A stretch of DNA of 64,000 bases, taken from NCBI RefSeq assembly GCF_016616235.1, contig NZ_CP067100.1, positions 1,485,001-1,549,000 on the forward strand, read 5' to 3'. The position numbers were made by a program, and so were the translations under genes. This stretch comes from Bradyrhizobium diazoefficiens (GTDB taxonomy: Bacteria > Pseudomonadota > Alphaproteobacteria > Rhizobiales > Xanthobacteraceae). The first letter of the stretch is position 1. Every line of letters begins with the position of its first letter. Shown here piece by piece: positions 9,233 through 16,304 of the stretch. The notes below the pieces were generated by a model. The model searched no databases and was not told the DNA's origin. It saw only the letters and a program-made list of their open reading frames with translations.

Positions 9233-9572
9233 ACTATCTCACCCCGCCACCACCCATACCACCACCGGCAACGTCACCGCCGCCAGTAGCGTGCCCAGCG
9301 CCACCGCGCCCGACACCGGGTTCACCAGCCGCTGATACTGCGCGGCGAAGATGTAGGCGTTGGCGCCGGTCGGCATCGCCGCGACCAGCACGATCACGCC
9401 GGCGGCGATCGGCGGCAGGCCGAGCAGCTTTGCCAGCACGAACGCTGCCGCGGGCATCGCCAGCAGCTTGAGCGCGCACATCACCAAAATGCTCAGCTTC
9501 TCGCCCTTCACCTCGAAGCGGAACAGGTTGATGCCGAGCGCGATCAGCGCGGCCGGCGATCCCGCCTGCGCG
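9233..9572 (-). pseudogene. Duplicated 3' fragment of the AEC transporter gene
   Basis: These 340 bases are a diverged copy (roughly 93-95% identical by eye) of 10279-10621, the last third of the intact transporter gene on the same strand. The reading frame is preserved from GSPAALIALGINLFRFEVKG to the stop, with conservative changes such as LLAMP for LMAMP. Homology ends abruptly at 9572, where unrelated sequence begins, so the fragment has no transporter start codon. The nearest upstream GTG (9631) would give only an artificial 130-residue chain. It is best read as a non-functional 3' end. Confidence 0.85.
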
Positions 9573-9658
9573 CCCTGTAGCCAGAAGGTTCTGTCTGGCT
9601 CTTTAGACGTCGCGTTTGAAGCCGGAGACACTCCGAGCCCATTTTCGCCTGTCGGTCG

Positions 9659-9898
9659 TTAGCGGACGAGAGTTCGTTCCAGGTCTTGGGCGAGGTTGTG
9701 GGCGCGGCGCTCGAGGTCTTTGGCGGCGACCAGGAAACCTGTTCCGACGACATGCGTGGTCGCAATGCTACCTGTGGCCTCAACGTTGCGAACCGCCTTC
9801 GGGCGCCAGGGCTTCCTGACCGCGACCGCCGTGAGGCCTGCGACCACAAGCGCAAGCAGCGGAAAGAGCATTGAGATGATCTGGTTGGTCTGGCTCAT
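9659..9898 (-). CDS. Small membrane protein, second gene of a coupled pair
   Basis: A 79-residue protein starting MSQTNQIISMLFPLLALVVA. The first 27 residues form one hydrophobic span; the rest is basic and hydrophilic (KPWRPKAVRNVEATGS, then an amphipathic AKDLERRAHNLAQDLERTLV helix). The start codon overlaps the stop of the upstream gene as ATGA (9895-9898), which implies translational coupling. I do not recognise the family. The pair lies between the two copies of the transporter 3' end and may have arrived with that rearrangement. Confidence 0.6.
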   Translation of the reverse strand: MSQTNQIISMLFPLLALVVAGLTAVAVRKPWRPKAVRNVEATGSIATTHVVGTGFLVAAKDLERRAHNLAQDLERTLVR

Positions 9899-10128
9899 TC
9901 CAGGCCTCCGAGCGTCCATTGACCAGCAAAATGTAGGCCCACGCCCGCCAGTATGCAAATCCCGCCAATGCCATAGACCAAGCCGACATCCGTATTCGCA
10001 GGCAGCACACCGAACAGAAATTGGGCGGCCGGGACGAACAGACCGGCGGTCAGAACGGCGGTGGCGAGAGTGTTGAACCAGTTGGCCGTGAGCTTCAGGC
10101 GCTCGTTCTGGATTTCTTCCGGTGTCAC
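9895..10128 (-). CDS. Small two-span membrane protein, first gene of a coupled pair
   Basis: A 77-residue protein from a GTG start (MTPEEIQNERLKLTANWFNT). It has a polar N-terminal helix and two hydrophobic spans (about residues 20-40 and 48-68, with GIGGICILAGVGLHFAG in the second). The sequence pattern, a short charged helix then paired spans, is common among uncharacterised small inner-membrane proteins. Its stop overlaps the next gene by four bases. No specific function can be assigned. The start is supported by the lack of any longer frame and by consistent hydropathy. Confidence 0.6.
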   Translation of the reverse strand: MTPEEIQNERLKLTANWFNTLATAVLTAGLFVPAAQFLFGVLPANTDVGLVYGIGGICILAGVGLHFAGQWTLGGLE

Positions 10129-10281
10129 GTTTCAGCCCCAAGTTCCGTATCGCGCATCGCCCTTATAGGGCTGTTTGGCTTGCGCTGGCGAGTCGCCGAA
10201 GGCGTCTTCGACGGCATCATCAATCCGGGACACAAGGACGCCGGCGCGCATCCGCGTGTTCGCGCGCGATCGCCATGGGCA

Positions 10282-11226
10282 CTATCTCACCCCCGCCACC
10301 ACCATCACCGCCACCGGCAACGTCACCGCCGCCAGCAGCGTCCCCAGCGCCACCGCGCCCGACACCGGGTTCACTAGCCGCTGATACTGCGCCGCGAAGA
10401 TGTAGGCGTTGGCGCCGGTCGGCATTGCCGCGAACAACACGATGACGCCGGCAGCTAACGGCGGCAGGCCGAGCAGCTTGGCCAGCACGAACGCTGCCGC
10501 GGGCATCGCCATCAGCTTGAGCGCGCACATCACCAAAATGCTCAGCTTTTCGCCCCTCACTTCGAAGCGGAACAGGTTGATGCCGAGCGCGATCAGCGCG
10601 GCCGGCGATCCCGCCTGCGCGAGCAGCTCGACGGTCCTGTCGACCACCGGATTGAGGCCGAGGCCGGTGAAGCGCCAGATCACGCCGAAGCCGATCGCCA
10701 GCATCAGGGGGTTGCGCGCGAGATCGGCGAGCACGGGGCGGATCACCGCCAGCGGCGAGCCGGTGCGCTTGCGGCTGACCAGCTCGATCTGCAGGATGCC
10801 GCAGAGCCAGAGCAGCGGCGTGTTCACCGACAGGATCAGCGCCATCGGGCGGGCGGCCTCGTTGCCGAGCGCTGCGAGCACAAGCGGAATGCCGAGCATC
10901 ACGATGTTGCCGTAGACCGAGCCGATCGCGAACACGACGCCGTCCTCGCCGTCCTCGCGCCGCGCGCGCAGCAGAGCCGAGAGCACCAGCGCCGCGATCC
11001 AGGTGAGCGCGAGCGCGCCGTAATAGGCGGCCCACATCCTGTAAGGGCTGACATCGGGGAATTCCGACACGACGATGGTGCGGAACAGCAGCGCGGGGAT
11101 CGCGATGCTGAAGGCGAATTCGGAGATGCCCTTGTGCGCGCTCTCGCTGACGAAGCGAAACAGCACCGACGCATAGCCGGCCGCGATCAGGGCGAACACC
11201 GGCGCGACGATCAATACGGTGGCCAT
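10282..11226 (-). CDS. AEC-family (auxin efflux carrier type) permease
   Basis: A 314-residue inner-membrane transporter with about ten hydrophobic spans arranged as two five-span halves. It begins MATVLIVAPVFALIAAGYAS, and contains a polar-residue membrane segment VYGNIVMLGIPLVLAALGN and the C-terminal PTGANAYIFAAQYQ, both typical of the AEC family (bacterial MdcF/YfdV type), which exports or imports small carboxylates. The last 340 bases are duplicated downstream at 9233-9572. Substrate is unknown. The gene is not obviously in an operon with metabolic genes. Confidence 0.9.
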   Translation of the reverse strand: MATVLIVAPVFALIAAGYASVLFRFVSESAHKGISEFAFSIAIPALLFRTIVVSEFPDVSPYRMWAAYYGALALTWIAALVLSALLRARREDGEDGVVFAIGSVYGNIVMLGIPLVLAALGNEAARPMALILSVNTPLLWLCGILQIELVSRKRTGSPLAVIRPVLADLARNPLMLAIGFGVIWRFTGLGLNPVVDRTVELLAQAGSPAALIALGINLFRFEVRGEKLSILVMCALKLMAMPAAAFVLAKLLGLPPLAAGVIVLFAAMPTGANAYIFAAQYQRLVNPVSGAVALGTLLAAVTLPVAVMVVAGVR

Positions 11227-11293
11227 GCGCCCCTCAACCTCTCGGGGGATATGGCCTCACCACCCCACGCGCCCTCGATGTTGCCATCATGCT

Positions 11294-11406
11294 CCTGTTT
11301 TGCCCGACGTGTCAAATTGATTTCGTAAAATCCGCAAGGCGCGAAAATTCGCGAAGGGGTGCAATGCCATGGCTACTGTGCATGGGGTTGTTTTCGCGGT
11401 TTTTCT
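11294..11406. repeat. Dispersed repeat, family F (GTTTTGCCCGACG / GTGCATGGGGTTG)
   Basis: Two conserved blocks, CCTGTTTTGCCCGACG.GTCAA and CTACTGTGCATGGGGTTGTT, are separated by variable sequence. The same two blocks in the same order and orientation occur at 44854-44948. The whole space 11227-11707 between the transporter and the Cys-rich protein holds only this unit and the family B palindrome. Confidence 0.75.
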
Positions 11407-11458
11407 CTTGGGGTATCGAAGCCGCAGCTCGGCCGTGATCTCACCGGTGCTCACAGCT

Positions 11459-11557
11459 GTCATCCCCGCGAAAGCGGGGATCCAGTACGCCGCGGCCCCT
11501 CGGGGAACGTCAGGCGCCTCTGGAATACTGGGTCGCCCGCTTTCGCGGGTGATGACA
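11459..11557. repeat. Palindromic repeat, family B (GTCATCCCCGCGAAAGCGGG)
   Basis: The left arm has the hairpin CCCCGCGAAAGCGGGG followed by ATCCAGTA; the right arm has ATACTGGGTCGCCCGCTTTC and ends GGGTGATGACA. The two arms mirror each other around about 40 bases. Relatives occur at 45883-45981 and 51043-51155. Confidence 0.8.
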
Positions 11558-11707
11558 GCGGAGAGTGCCGCTGCTGCCGGGCTGACCGCCGGTTGCCCTC
11601 TGCCCTGTTGCCGAGACCGCACAACTCCCGGCTTTCGCATCCCCCCTCGGTTGCCAACGCACCGCCGTTCACCCACTATTCCCATCTGTTCGACATTTGG
11701 GGGATCG

Positions 11708-12082
11708 ATGCCGGTGTTTCGCTTCAGACAATCCTTGGGCGCCGCAGGCCTCGCGCTTGCCTTGGCCGTTCTGGTCCAGCCCGGTAGCGGCTTTGCCTAC
11801 ACGCAGGAAGAGCAGCAGGCCTGCACGCCCGATGCGATGCGGCTGTGCGGCGAGTTCGTTCCGAACGTCGACGCCATCACCGCCTGCATGATCCAGAAGA
11901 AGGCGCAGCTTTCGCCGCAATGCGCGGCGTTCTTCCGCCGCGGGCCGGAGCCGGGCGAGGCAGCCGCCCCGCGCGCCGGCAGGCCCACCCACATCGCGCC
12001 CAGAAGCGCGTCCAAGAGCGTGTCGAAGACCGTGAAAAAGAAGCCGGCGAAGGCGAGCAGGAAGAAAACCGACGAGGGCTGA
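11708..12082 (+). CDS. Exported cysteine-rich-repeat protein with a basic tail
   Basis: A 124-residue protein with a clear Sec signal peptide (MPVFRFRQSLGAAGLALALA, cleavage probably after the Gly-Phe-Ala region near residue 30). The mature part has one Cys-rich repeat with the spacing of the PF00839-type module: ACTPDAMRLCGEFVPNVDAI followed by CMIQ and LSPQCAAFF, four cysteines in all. The C-terminal 45 residues are Pro/Ala then strongly Lys-rich (KTVKKKPAKASRKK). Similar small periplasmic proteins are common in Bradyrhizobiaceae and lack an assigned role. The ATG follows a GGGG tract. Confidence 0.75.
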   Translation: MPVFRFRQSLGAAGLALALAVLVQPGSGFAYTQEEQQACTPDAMRLCGEFVPNVDAITACMIQKKAQLSPQCAAFFRRGPEPGEAAAPRAGRPTHIAPRSASKSVSKTVKKKPAKASRKKTDEG

Positions 12083-12114
12083 GCGCGGCACGCGTTCCGG
12101 GTTTGAAACTTGCG

Positions 12115-12141
12115 ATGCCCGGACGCTCGCCCGGGCATTTG
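12115..12141 (+). terminator. Hairpin downstream of the Cys-rich protein gene
   Basis: An 8-bp stem (ATGCCCGG/CCGGGCAT, loop of 8) followed by only a short TTT. It is a weak candidate for termination. The remaining sequence to 12537 holds no supported gene; it becomes AT-richer toward the ParA start and probably contains that gene's promoter. Confidence 0.5.
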
Positions 12142-12537
12142 CGTTCCGTCCTCCGATTGCGGCCAATGTGACGCAGATTGCCGCGAGGGAAGCGACAGCG
12201 GTCCGGCATCAGCCTCGCGCCAGCCACCGGACTCGTTTTGTTCGCGCCGACTTGCGTCAATCGTGAAGGCGCGCGATGGAAAAGAGCCGTCGCAAGGTTT
12301 GCGCGGGCAGGTTGCAATTCCGCTTGGTCCCGCCGCGCTGCTCAAATAGCGCACAGACGCGCCCGCGACAGGCATTTCATTGCAGTTCGTTTCCGTCGTC
12401 GCGCGGAGCAGTGTGACTCAAAAGCCAACACGCCTTGTTATTTCGTGGCTTCGACACAACTCCCCATAAATTTTTCTTTCACGAATCAGCGCGGTGATTC
12501 ATTTTCGCGGCCTGGGGTCAATCTGGAGGCCGAAGGA

Positions 12538-13215
12538 ATGAACGTTATTGTTTTTGCATCGCGTAAGGGCGGCTCGGGCAAGAGTACCCTGGCTGCACAT
12601 CTCGCCGCGCAGATCAAGGCGACCAAGCCCATTCTGCTTGTCGATGCGGATCCGCAAGGCTCGCTCACGCTGTGGCACAAACTGCGTGGCACCAACGAAC
12701 CGCCGATCAAGTCGGCCGTGAACTCCGTCAGCGGCATCGTCTCCGCCGCCAAGCGCGACGGTTATGAATGGGTGTTGATCGACACGCCGCCGAACCTGTC
12801 GGCCGTCGTCGACGATGCGATCAAGAATGCCACCATGGTGGTCATTCCGGCCCGTCCCGGCGTGTTCGACGTCAACGCGGTGCAGGAAACCATCCAGATG
12901 TGCCGCGCGGCGCGCAAGCCCTACGCGGTCGTGCTCAACGGCGCTCCGGCCAAGCGTGACGAATCCGAAAGCCCGATCGTCACCATCGCCCGCGAGGCGC
13001 TGGCGAAATTCCGTGCTCCGGTGTGGGGCGGCCAGATCACCAACCGTTCGGATTTGCTGATGGCGCTGAGCCACGGCGAAGGCGCGCGCGAGTATCAGGC
13101 CGAGAGCCGCGCGGCCCAGGAAATTGCAAGGCTGTGGGCGGCGATCGAGCGTTCAGTCAAGGCTATTCGCGGCACGGCGTCGGCATCCGGCGCAATGCAC
13201 AAGCAGGCGGCATAA
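12538..13215 (+). CDS. Orphan ParA-family ATPase
   Basis: A 225-residue P-loop ATPase. The deviant Walker A motif RKGGSGKST (residues 9-17) has the signature lysine at position 10; LLVDADPQGSLTLW is the Walker A' switch I region and WVLIDTPPNL the Walker B strand. It is the size of the small ParA/MinD-like positioning ATPases. The ATG at 12538 follows GGAGGCCGAAGGA; an upstream in-frame extension to 12178 has no ribosome site. No parB homologue or centromere-like repeats are nearby, so it probably positions a protein cargo rather than DNA, as inferred from orphan ParAs in general. The next two genes, on the other strand, encode tiny membrane proteins. Confidence 0.88.
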   Translation: MNVIVFASRKGGSGKSTLAAHLAAQIKATKPILLVDADPQGSLTLWHKLRGTNEPPIKSAVNSVSGIVSAAKRDGYEWVLIDTPPNLSAVVDDAIKNATMVVIPARPGVFDVNAVQETIQMCRAARKPYAVVLNGAPAKRDESESPIVTIAREALAKFRAPVWGGQITNRSDLLMALSHGEGAREYQAESRAAQEIARLWAAIERSVKAIRGTASASGAMHKQAA

Positions 13216-13297
13216 TTTTCATCAAATCATTCCCCGGACGACAAACGCGCGGAGCTCCGCGCGTTTTGCGTTTCTGGAGATGAAGATGAAGGTGCGG

Positions 13298-13444
13298 CTA
13301 TGCCACCATCAGCATGTAGAACACGATGACCGGCGACAGCGTCAGGATCACCGACCAGATGCCGACGGCCCAGAGAATGTCCTCGGTGGTAAAGCTCTGC
13401 TGTCCGGCGTCGTAATGCGACGCCGCCTCGTTATGACTGTTCAC
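13298..13444 (-). CDS. 48-residue single-span membrane microprotein
   Basis: The frame starts at GTG 13444 and reads MNSHNEAASHYDAGQQSFTT, then a single hydrophobic span (DILWAVGIWSVILTLSPVIV) and ends FYMLMVA. The polar N-terminus and terminal span suggest an inner-membrane protein with a cytoplasmic or periplasmic head of about 22 residues. A GC-rich GGGGGC lies upstream as a weak ribosome site. It has exactly the same length as the next microprotein (13577-13723) and a similar layout. No family is recognised. Confidence 0.6.
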   Translation of the reverse strand: MNSHNEAASHYDAGQQSFTTEDILWAVGIWSVILTLSPVIVFYMLMVA

Positions 13445-13576
13445 AAAACGCCCCCGCGATTTCTTCGCTTATGGACGTCAACGATACGCAGGATGTTTTA
13501 AGATTCCGCCCCGCAGACGCTTGCGCATTTTGAGCGCATTTGCCACCACGGATTAACTATCCCGGCGCGTCGCGCC

Positions 13577-13723
13577 TCAGGCGAGCCAGATCCGAAACAG
13601 CAGCACCGGCATCAGGCCGAGCATCACTGCCCAGAACCCGAACGACGACACGACCAAAATTCCCTGCAAGAGATCGGCGGGCGCGAACTGGCTCGCGGCC
13701 GTAGGCCGGGTGCGATGCCGCAT
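13577..13723 (-). CDS. Second 48-residue single-span membrane microprotein
   Basis: Reading from ATG 13723 gives MRHRTRPTAASQFAPADLLQ followed by a hydrophobic span GILVVSSFGFWAVMLGLMPV and the end LLFRIWLA. The start was chosen over the in-frame ATG at 13729 because GGGGA lies 6-7 bases before 13723. Like its neighbour it has 48 residues, a basic or polar head and a C-terminal span containing an acidic-Leu-Leu entry and a proline near the end. The two could be diverged paralogues. Function unknown. Confidence 0.6.
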   Translation of the reverse strand: MRHRTRPTAASQFAPADLLQGILVVSSFGFWAVMLGLMPVLLFRIWLA

Positions 13724-13850
13724 GGTCATTCCCCGTTTGAAAGACTTTGAATGAGAACGATAGCGTCGATCGAGTAAACGAGCCGTGGATGCGCCATGCC
13801 GCCGGCGCGACGGCTGTTCGCACCCGGTTAACCACGCAGTCACTCTGTCA

Positions 13851-13990
13851 CTCCCTCTCCCCGTTCTTACGGGGAGAGGGCGGGGTGAGGGGCTGTCTCC
13901 GCAAATGCGTTGGCAGCTGGACTCGCGGAGACTCCCCTCTGAATTTGCGCACGCGCAAATTCAGCCCTCTCCGCGCAAGCGGGGAGAGGC
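13851..13990. repeat. Dispersed palindromic repeat, family A
   Basis: Contains CCCCGTTCTTACGGGGAGAG, GGGGTGAGGGGCTGTCTCCG (both nearly identical to the unit at 1608) and ends CTCTCCGCGCAAGCGGGGAG. The end of the aldolase gene lies about 30 bases further on, where CAAAAGACTACGCCGCGACCTT is partly duplicated in tandem (about 13999-14036). Confidence 0.8.
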
Positions 13991-14021
13991 GAAGAAAGAC
14001 TACGCCGCGACCTTCAAAAGA

Positions 14022-14930
14022 CTACGCCGCGACCTTCATCCGTCGCGCGATCTCGCGATCGATCGTGGCCGCGAGCTCGCTGCTCACTTCCACCATCGGC
14101 AGGCGCACTTCGGGGCTGTCGATCAGGCCGGATCGCCACAGCCAGTACTTCGCCGGCGCGGGGCTCGGCTCGGCGAACAACAGACGCGTCAGCTCCGCGA
14201 CCTCATTCCAGCGCGCCTGTGCCGCATCGTCGTTGCCGCGCTTGTGCTCGGCATAGATGGCCGCGAATGTCGCCGTCTCGACGTGCGCCGACAGCACGAT
14301 GCCACCATCGGCACCGTCCGTGAGCGCTTCAAAGTAGTTCGCGTCCTCCCCGGTCAGCACGCGAAATCCCTTCGGTCTGTCGCGCAGCAGCGCGATCGAT
14401 TGCTCGCGGCTCGCGCCGCAATCCTTGAGGCCGACGATGTTGGGATGTTCGGTGAGCCGCAGCATGGTCTGGTTGGTGATGTTGACCGAGGTGCGATACG
14501 GGATGTTGTAGAGCGCGAGCGGCCAGGCAGCGTGGTCGGCGAGCGCCTCGAAATGCGCGAGCAGTCCGCGCTGCGAGGGCCGCACGTAGTAGGGGCTCGC
14601 GATCAGATAGCCCTCGATCGGCCAGTCGGCGGTCTCATCGAGCCGGTTCTTCAGCCGCGCCGTATCCGCGCCTGACAGGCCGAGGCAGATCGGGATATTG
14701 CGGCGGCCCGCCGCCATCTCATCGCGCACCACCGCGACGAGGCGCTCGAGCTCGGCCTCGCGCAAGGTCATGCCTTCACCCGAGGTCGCCCCGAGGATGA
14801 AGCCTTCGATGCTCTCGCCGCTATAGTGCCGCGTCAGCCGCCGCAGCGAGGTCTCGTCCAGCCTGCCGCCCTGAAACGGCGTCACCAGCGGCAGCCACAG
14901 CCCGTGCAAATGCTCTCTTAGTCCGGTCAT
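14022..14930 (-). CDS. DapA/N-acetylneuraminate lyase family aldolase
   Basis: A 302-residue TIM-barrel class I aldolase of the dihydrodipicolinate synthase family. Seen are GLWLPLVTPFQGGRLDETSL at the N-terminus, the substrate-carboxylate loop GATSGEGMTL, the catalytic tyrosine in LYNIPYRTSVN, and the Schiff-base lysine in IVGLKDCGAS (about residue 165). Lysine-pathway DapA is possible, but the divergence from canonical DapA and the isolated position make a catabolic or sugar-acid aldolase equally likely. Transcription runs from a 180-base leader that contains a terminator-like hairpin (14974-15004). Confidence 0.8.
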   Translation of the reverse strand: MTGLREHLHGLWLPLVTPFQGGRLDETSLRRLTRHYSGESIEGFILGATSGEGMTLREAELERLVAVVRDEMAAGRRNIPICLGLSGADTARLKNRLDETADWPIEGYLIASPYYVRPSQRGLLAHFEALADHAAWPLALYNIPYRTSVNITNQTMLRLTEHPNIVGLKDCGASREQSIALLRDRPKGFRVLTGEDANYFEALTDGADGGIVLSAHVETATFAAIYAEHKRGNDDAAQARWNEVAELTRLLFAEPSPAPAKYWLWRSGLIDSPEVRLPMVEVSSELAATIDREIARRMKVAA

Positions 14931-14973
14931 GTTCCATCTCCTTCTCGTCGAGAACCTGAGACGGAGGGCACAT

Positions 14974-15004
14974 GAAAAAACCCCGTCCAGGCGGCGGGGT
15001 TTTC
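14974..15004 (-). terminator. Terminator-like hairpin in the leader of the aldolase gene
   Basis: On the minus strand AAACCCCG/CGGGGTTT with a 9-nt loop is followed by a run of six T. It lies 45 bases upstream of the aldolase ATG, and no minus-strand gene ends before it. It may be an attenuator or the end of a short leader RNA. A 61-codon open frame starting MPHDHEVV at 15112 crosses it and stops at the aldolase ATG. Confidence 0.6.
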
Positions 15005-15171
15005 AGGATCAGTTCGCGATGACGAAGTCAGCCTAGCGCGCGCACGATTCCGAGGTCCCCGGGCGGGGGCCTTTTCGAAACGAGGGCGCACGACTTCGTG
15101 ATCATGGGGCAAATGATGCGAGGGATACGTGGAACTGTCAATACACGCGGAGGGCGAATGCCGGATTCGGT

Positions 15172-15205
15172 AGAAAAAAAGCCGGGCTCAAAGAGCCCGG
15201 CTTAG
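15172..15205 (-). terminator. Rho-independent terminator of the trxB-lysR transcript
   Basis: A perfect stem GCCGGGCTC/GAGCCCGGC with an AAA loop (15181-15201), extended by two A-T pairs, followed on the minus strand by seven T. It lies 170 bases beyond the LysR stop. The stretch 15205-15375 holds no supported gene. Confidence 0.9.
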
Positions 15206-15375
15206 GTATTGGCCACGTGAGGCCGACACAATCACCTTCCAAGAGGGATTACTGAACTCCCGCGCCACTGGAGGAGGGGGACAAATGCGCAACGCGAAGG
15301 CTCAGCGTGCAAGCAGTATGGGCTTGGCCAGCGCCATGCAGCAACAGCCGGGGCCGCATGTCAGACATGCGGAAA

Positions 15376-16299
15376 TCAGGACGGCCAGCGTTGCGCCTTG
15401 CTCACCACGAAGTCGCGGAACACCTGCACGCGCGCGACCGTCTTCAGCTCCTCGGGATAGACGAAATATGTGTCGAGCTGGATCGAATCCGATTCGCCGA
15501 ACAGCTGCACGAGGCGGCTCTGGTCCTCGACGAGGTAGTCGGGCAGCGCGGCGATGCCGAGGCCCTGCTGGCAGGCGCGCACGAGGCCGAGGATGTTGTT
15601 GACCTTGAAGTACGCCTCGCGCGGACCCGAGCCGTTGCGCGCAGCTTCGACCAGCCAGTTGCGGTTCTGAAGATGCGGCGCGAAGTTGCCGTCGGACAGC
15701 GTGATGATGCGGTGGGAGTCGAGCTCCTCCAGCGTGCGCGGCGTGCCGAAGCGCTTGATGTACTCCGGCGAGCAATAGGCGTGGAAGCCCATCGCGAACA
15801 GCTTGCGCTGAATGAGATCGGGCTGGGTCGGCTTGCGGGTGCGGATCGCAACGTCCGCCTCGCGCATGGAGAGATCCAGCTCCTCGTCGGTGACGATCAG
15901 TGAGATCCGTATCTCCGGATAGAGCGCAGTGAACTCGCCGAGGCGCGGGATCAGCCAGTTGATGCCGACGCCGGGCGTGGTGGTGATCTTGAGATCGCCG
16001 CTCGGCCGCTCGCGGCTGTCGGTCAGCTTCGCGCGCGCCGCCTGCAACTGCATGAACACGTCATGCGCGGTGCGGAACAAGAGATCGCCCTGCTCGGTGA
16101 GGATCAGGCCGCGAGCGTGGCGATGGAACAGCGAGACCGAGAGCTCCTGCTCCAGCGCCGAGACCTGGCGCGACACCGCCGATTGCGACAGGCCGAGCTG
16201 CTCGCCCGCATGCGTGAAGCTGCCCGCTTCCGCCGCCGCGTGAAACACCTTCAGCTTGTCCCAGTCCATATCCGTAAATCCGTCGCGTGTTCGAGGCAT
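15376..16299 (-). CDS. LysR-family transcriptional regulator
   Basis: A 307-residue LysR-type regulator. The winged helix is at residues about 12-70 (WDKLKVFHAAAEAGSFTHAG, then LGLSQSAVSRQVSALEQELS), and the C-terminal two-lobed sensor domain follows. The family binds DNA as a tetramer and responds to a small inducer. The gene begins six bases after the trxB stop, so the two form an operon that ends at the terminator at 15172. The ATG at 16299 is used; the ATG at 16269 (MDWDKLKVF) is a good alternative and gives the more typical N-terminus. The physiological target is not visible here. Confidence 0.9.
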   Translation of the reverse strand: MPRTRDGFTDMDWDKLKVFHAAAEAGSFTHAGEQLGLSQSAVSRQVSALEQELSVSLFHRHARGLILTEQGDLLFRTAHDVFMQLQAARAKLTDSRERPSGDLKITTTPGVGINWLIPRLGEFTALYPEIRISLIVTDEELDLSMREADVAIRTRKPTQPDLIQRKLFAMGFHAYCSPEYIKRFGTPRTLEELDSHRIITLSDGNFAPHLQNRNWLVEAARNGSGPREAYFKVNNILGLVRACQQGLGIAALPDYLVEDQSRLVQLFGESDSIQLDTYFVYPEELKTVARVQVFRDFVVSKAQRWPS

Positions 16300-16304
16300 G
16301 ATCG

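Noticed and set aside
15302..15775. Open frame overlapping the LysR 3' end in another frame
   Set aside because: Lies antisense or out of frame to a well-supported regulator and has no homologous features.
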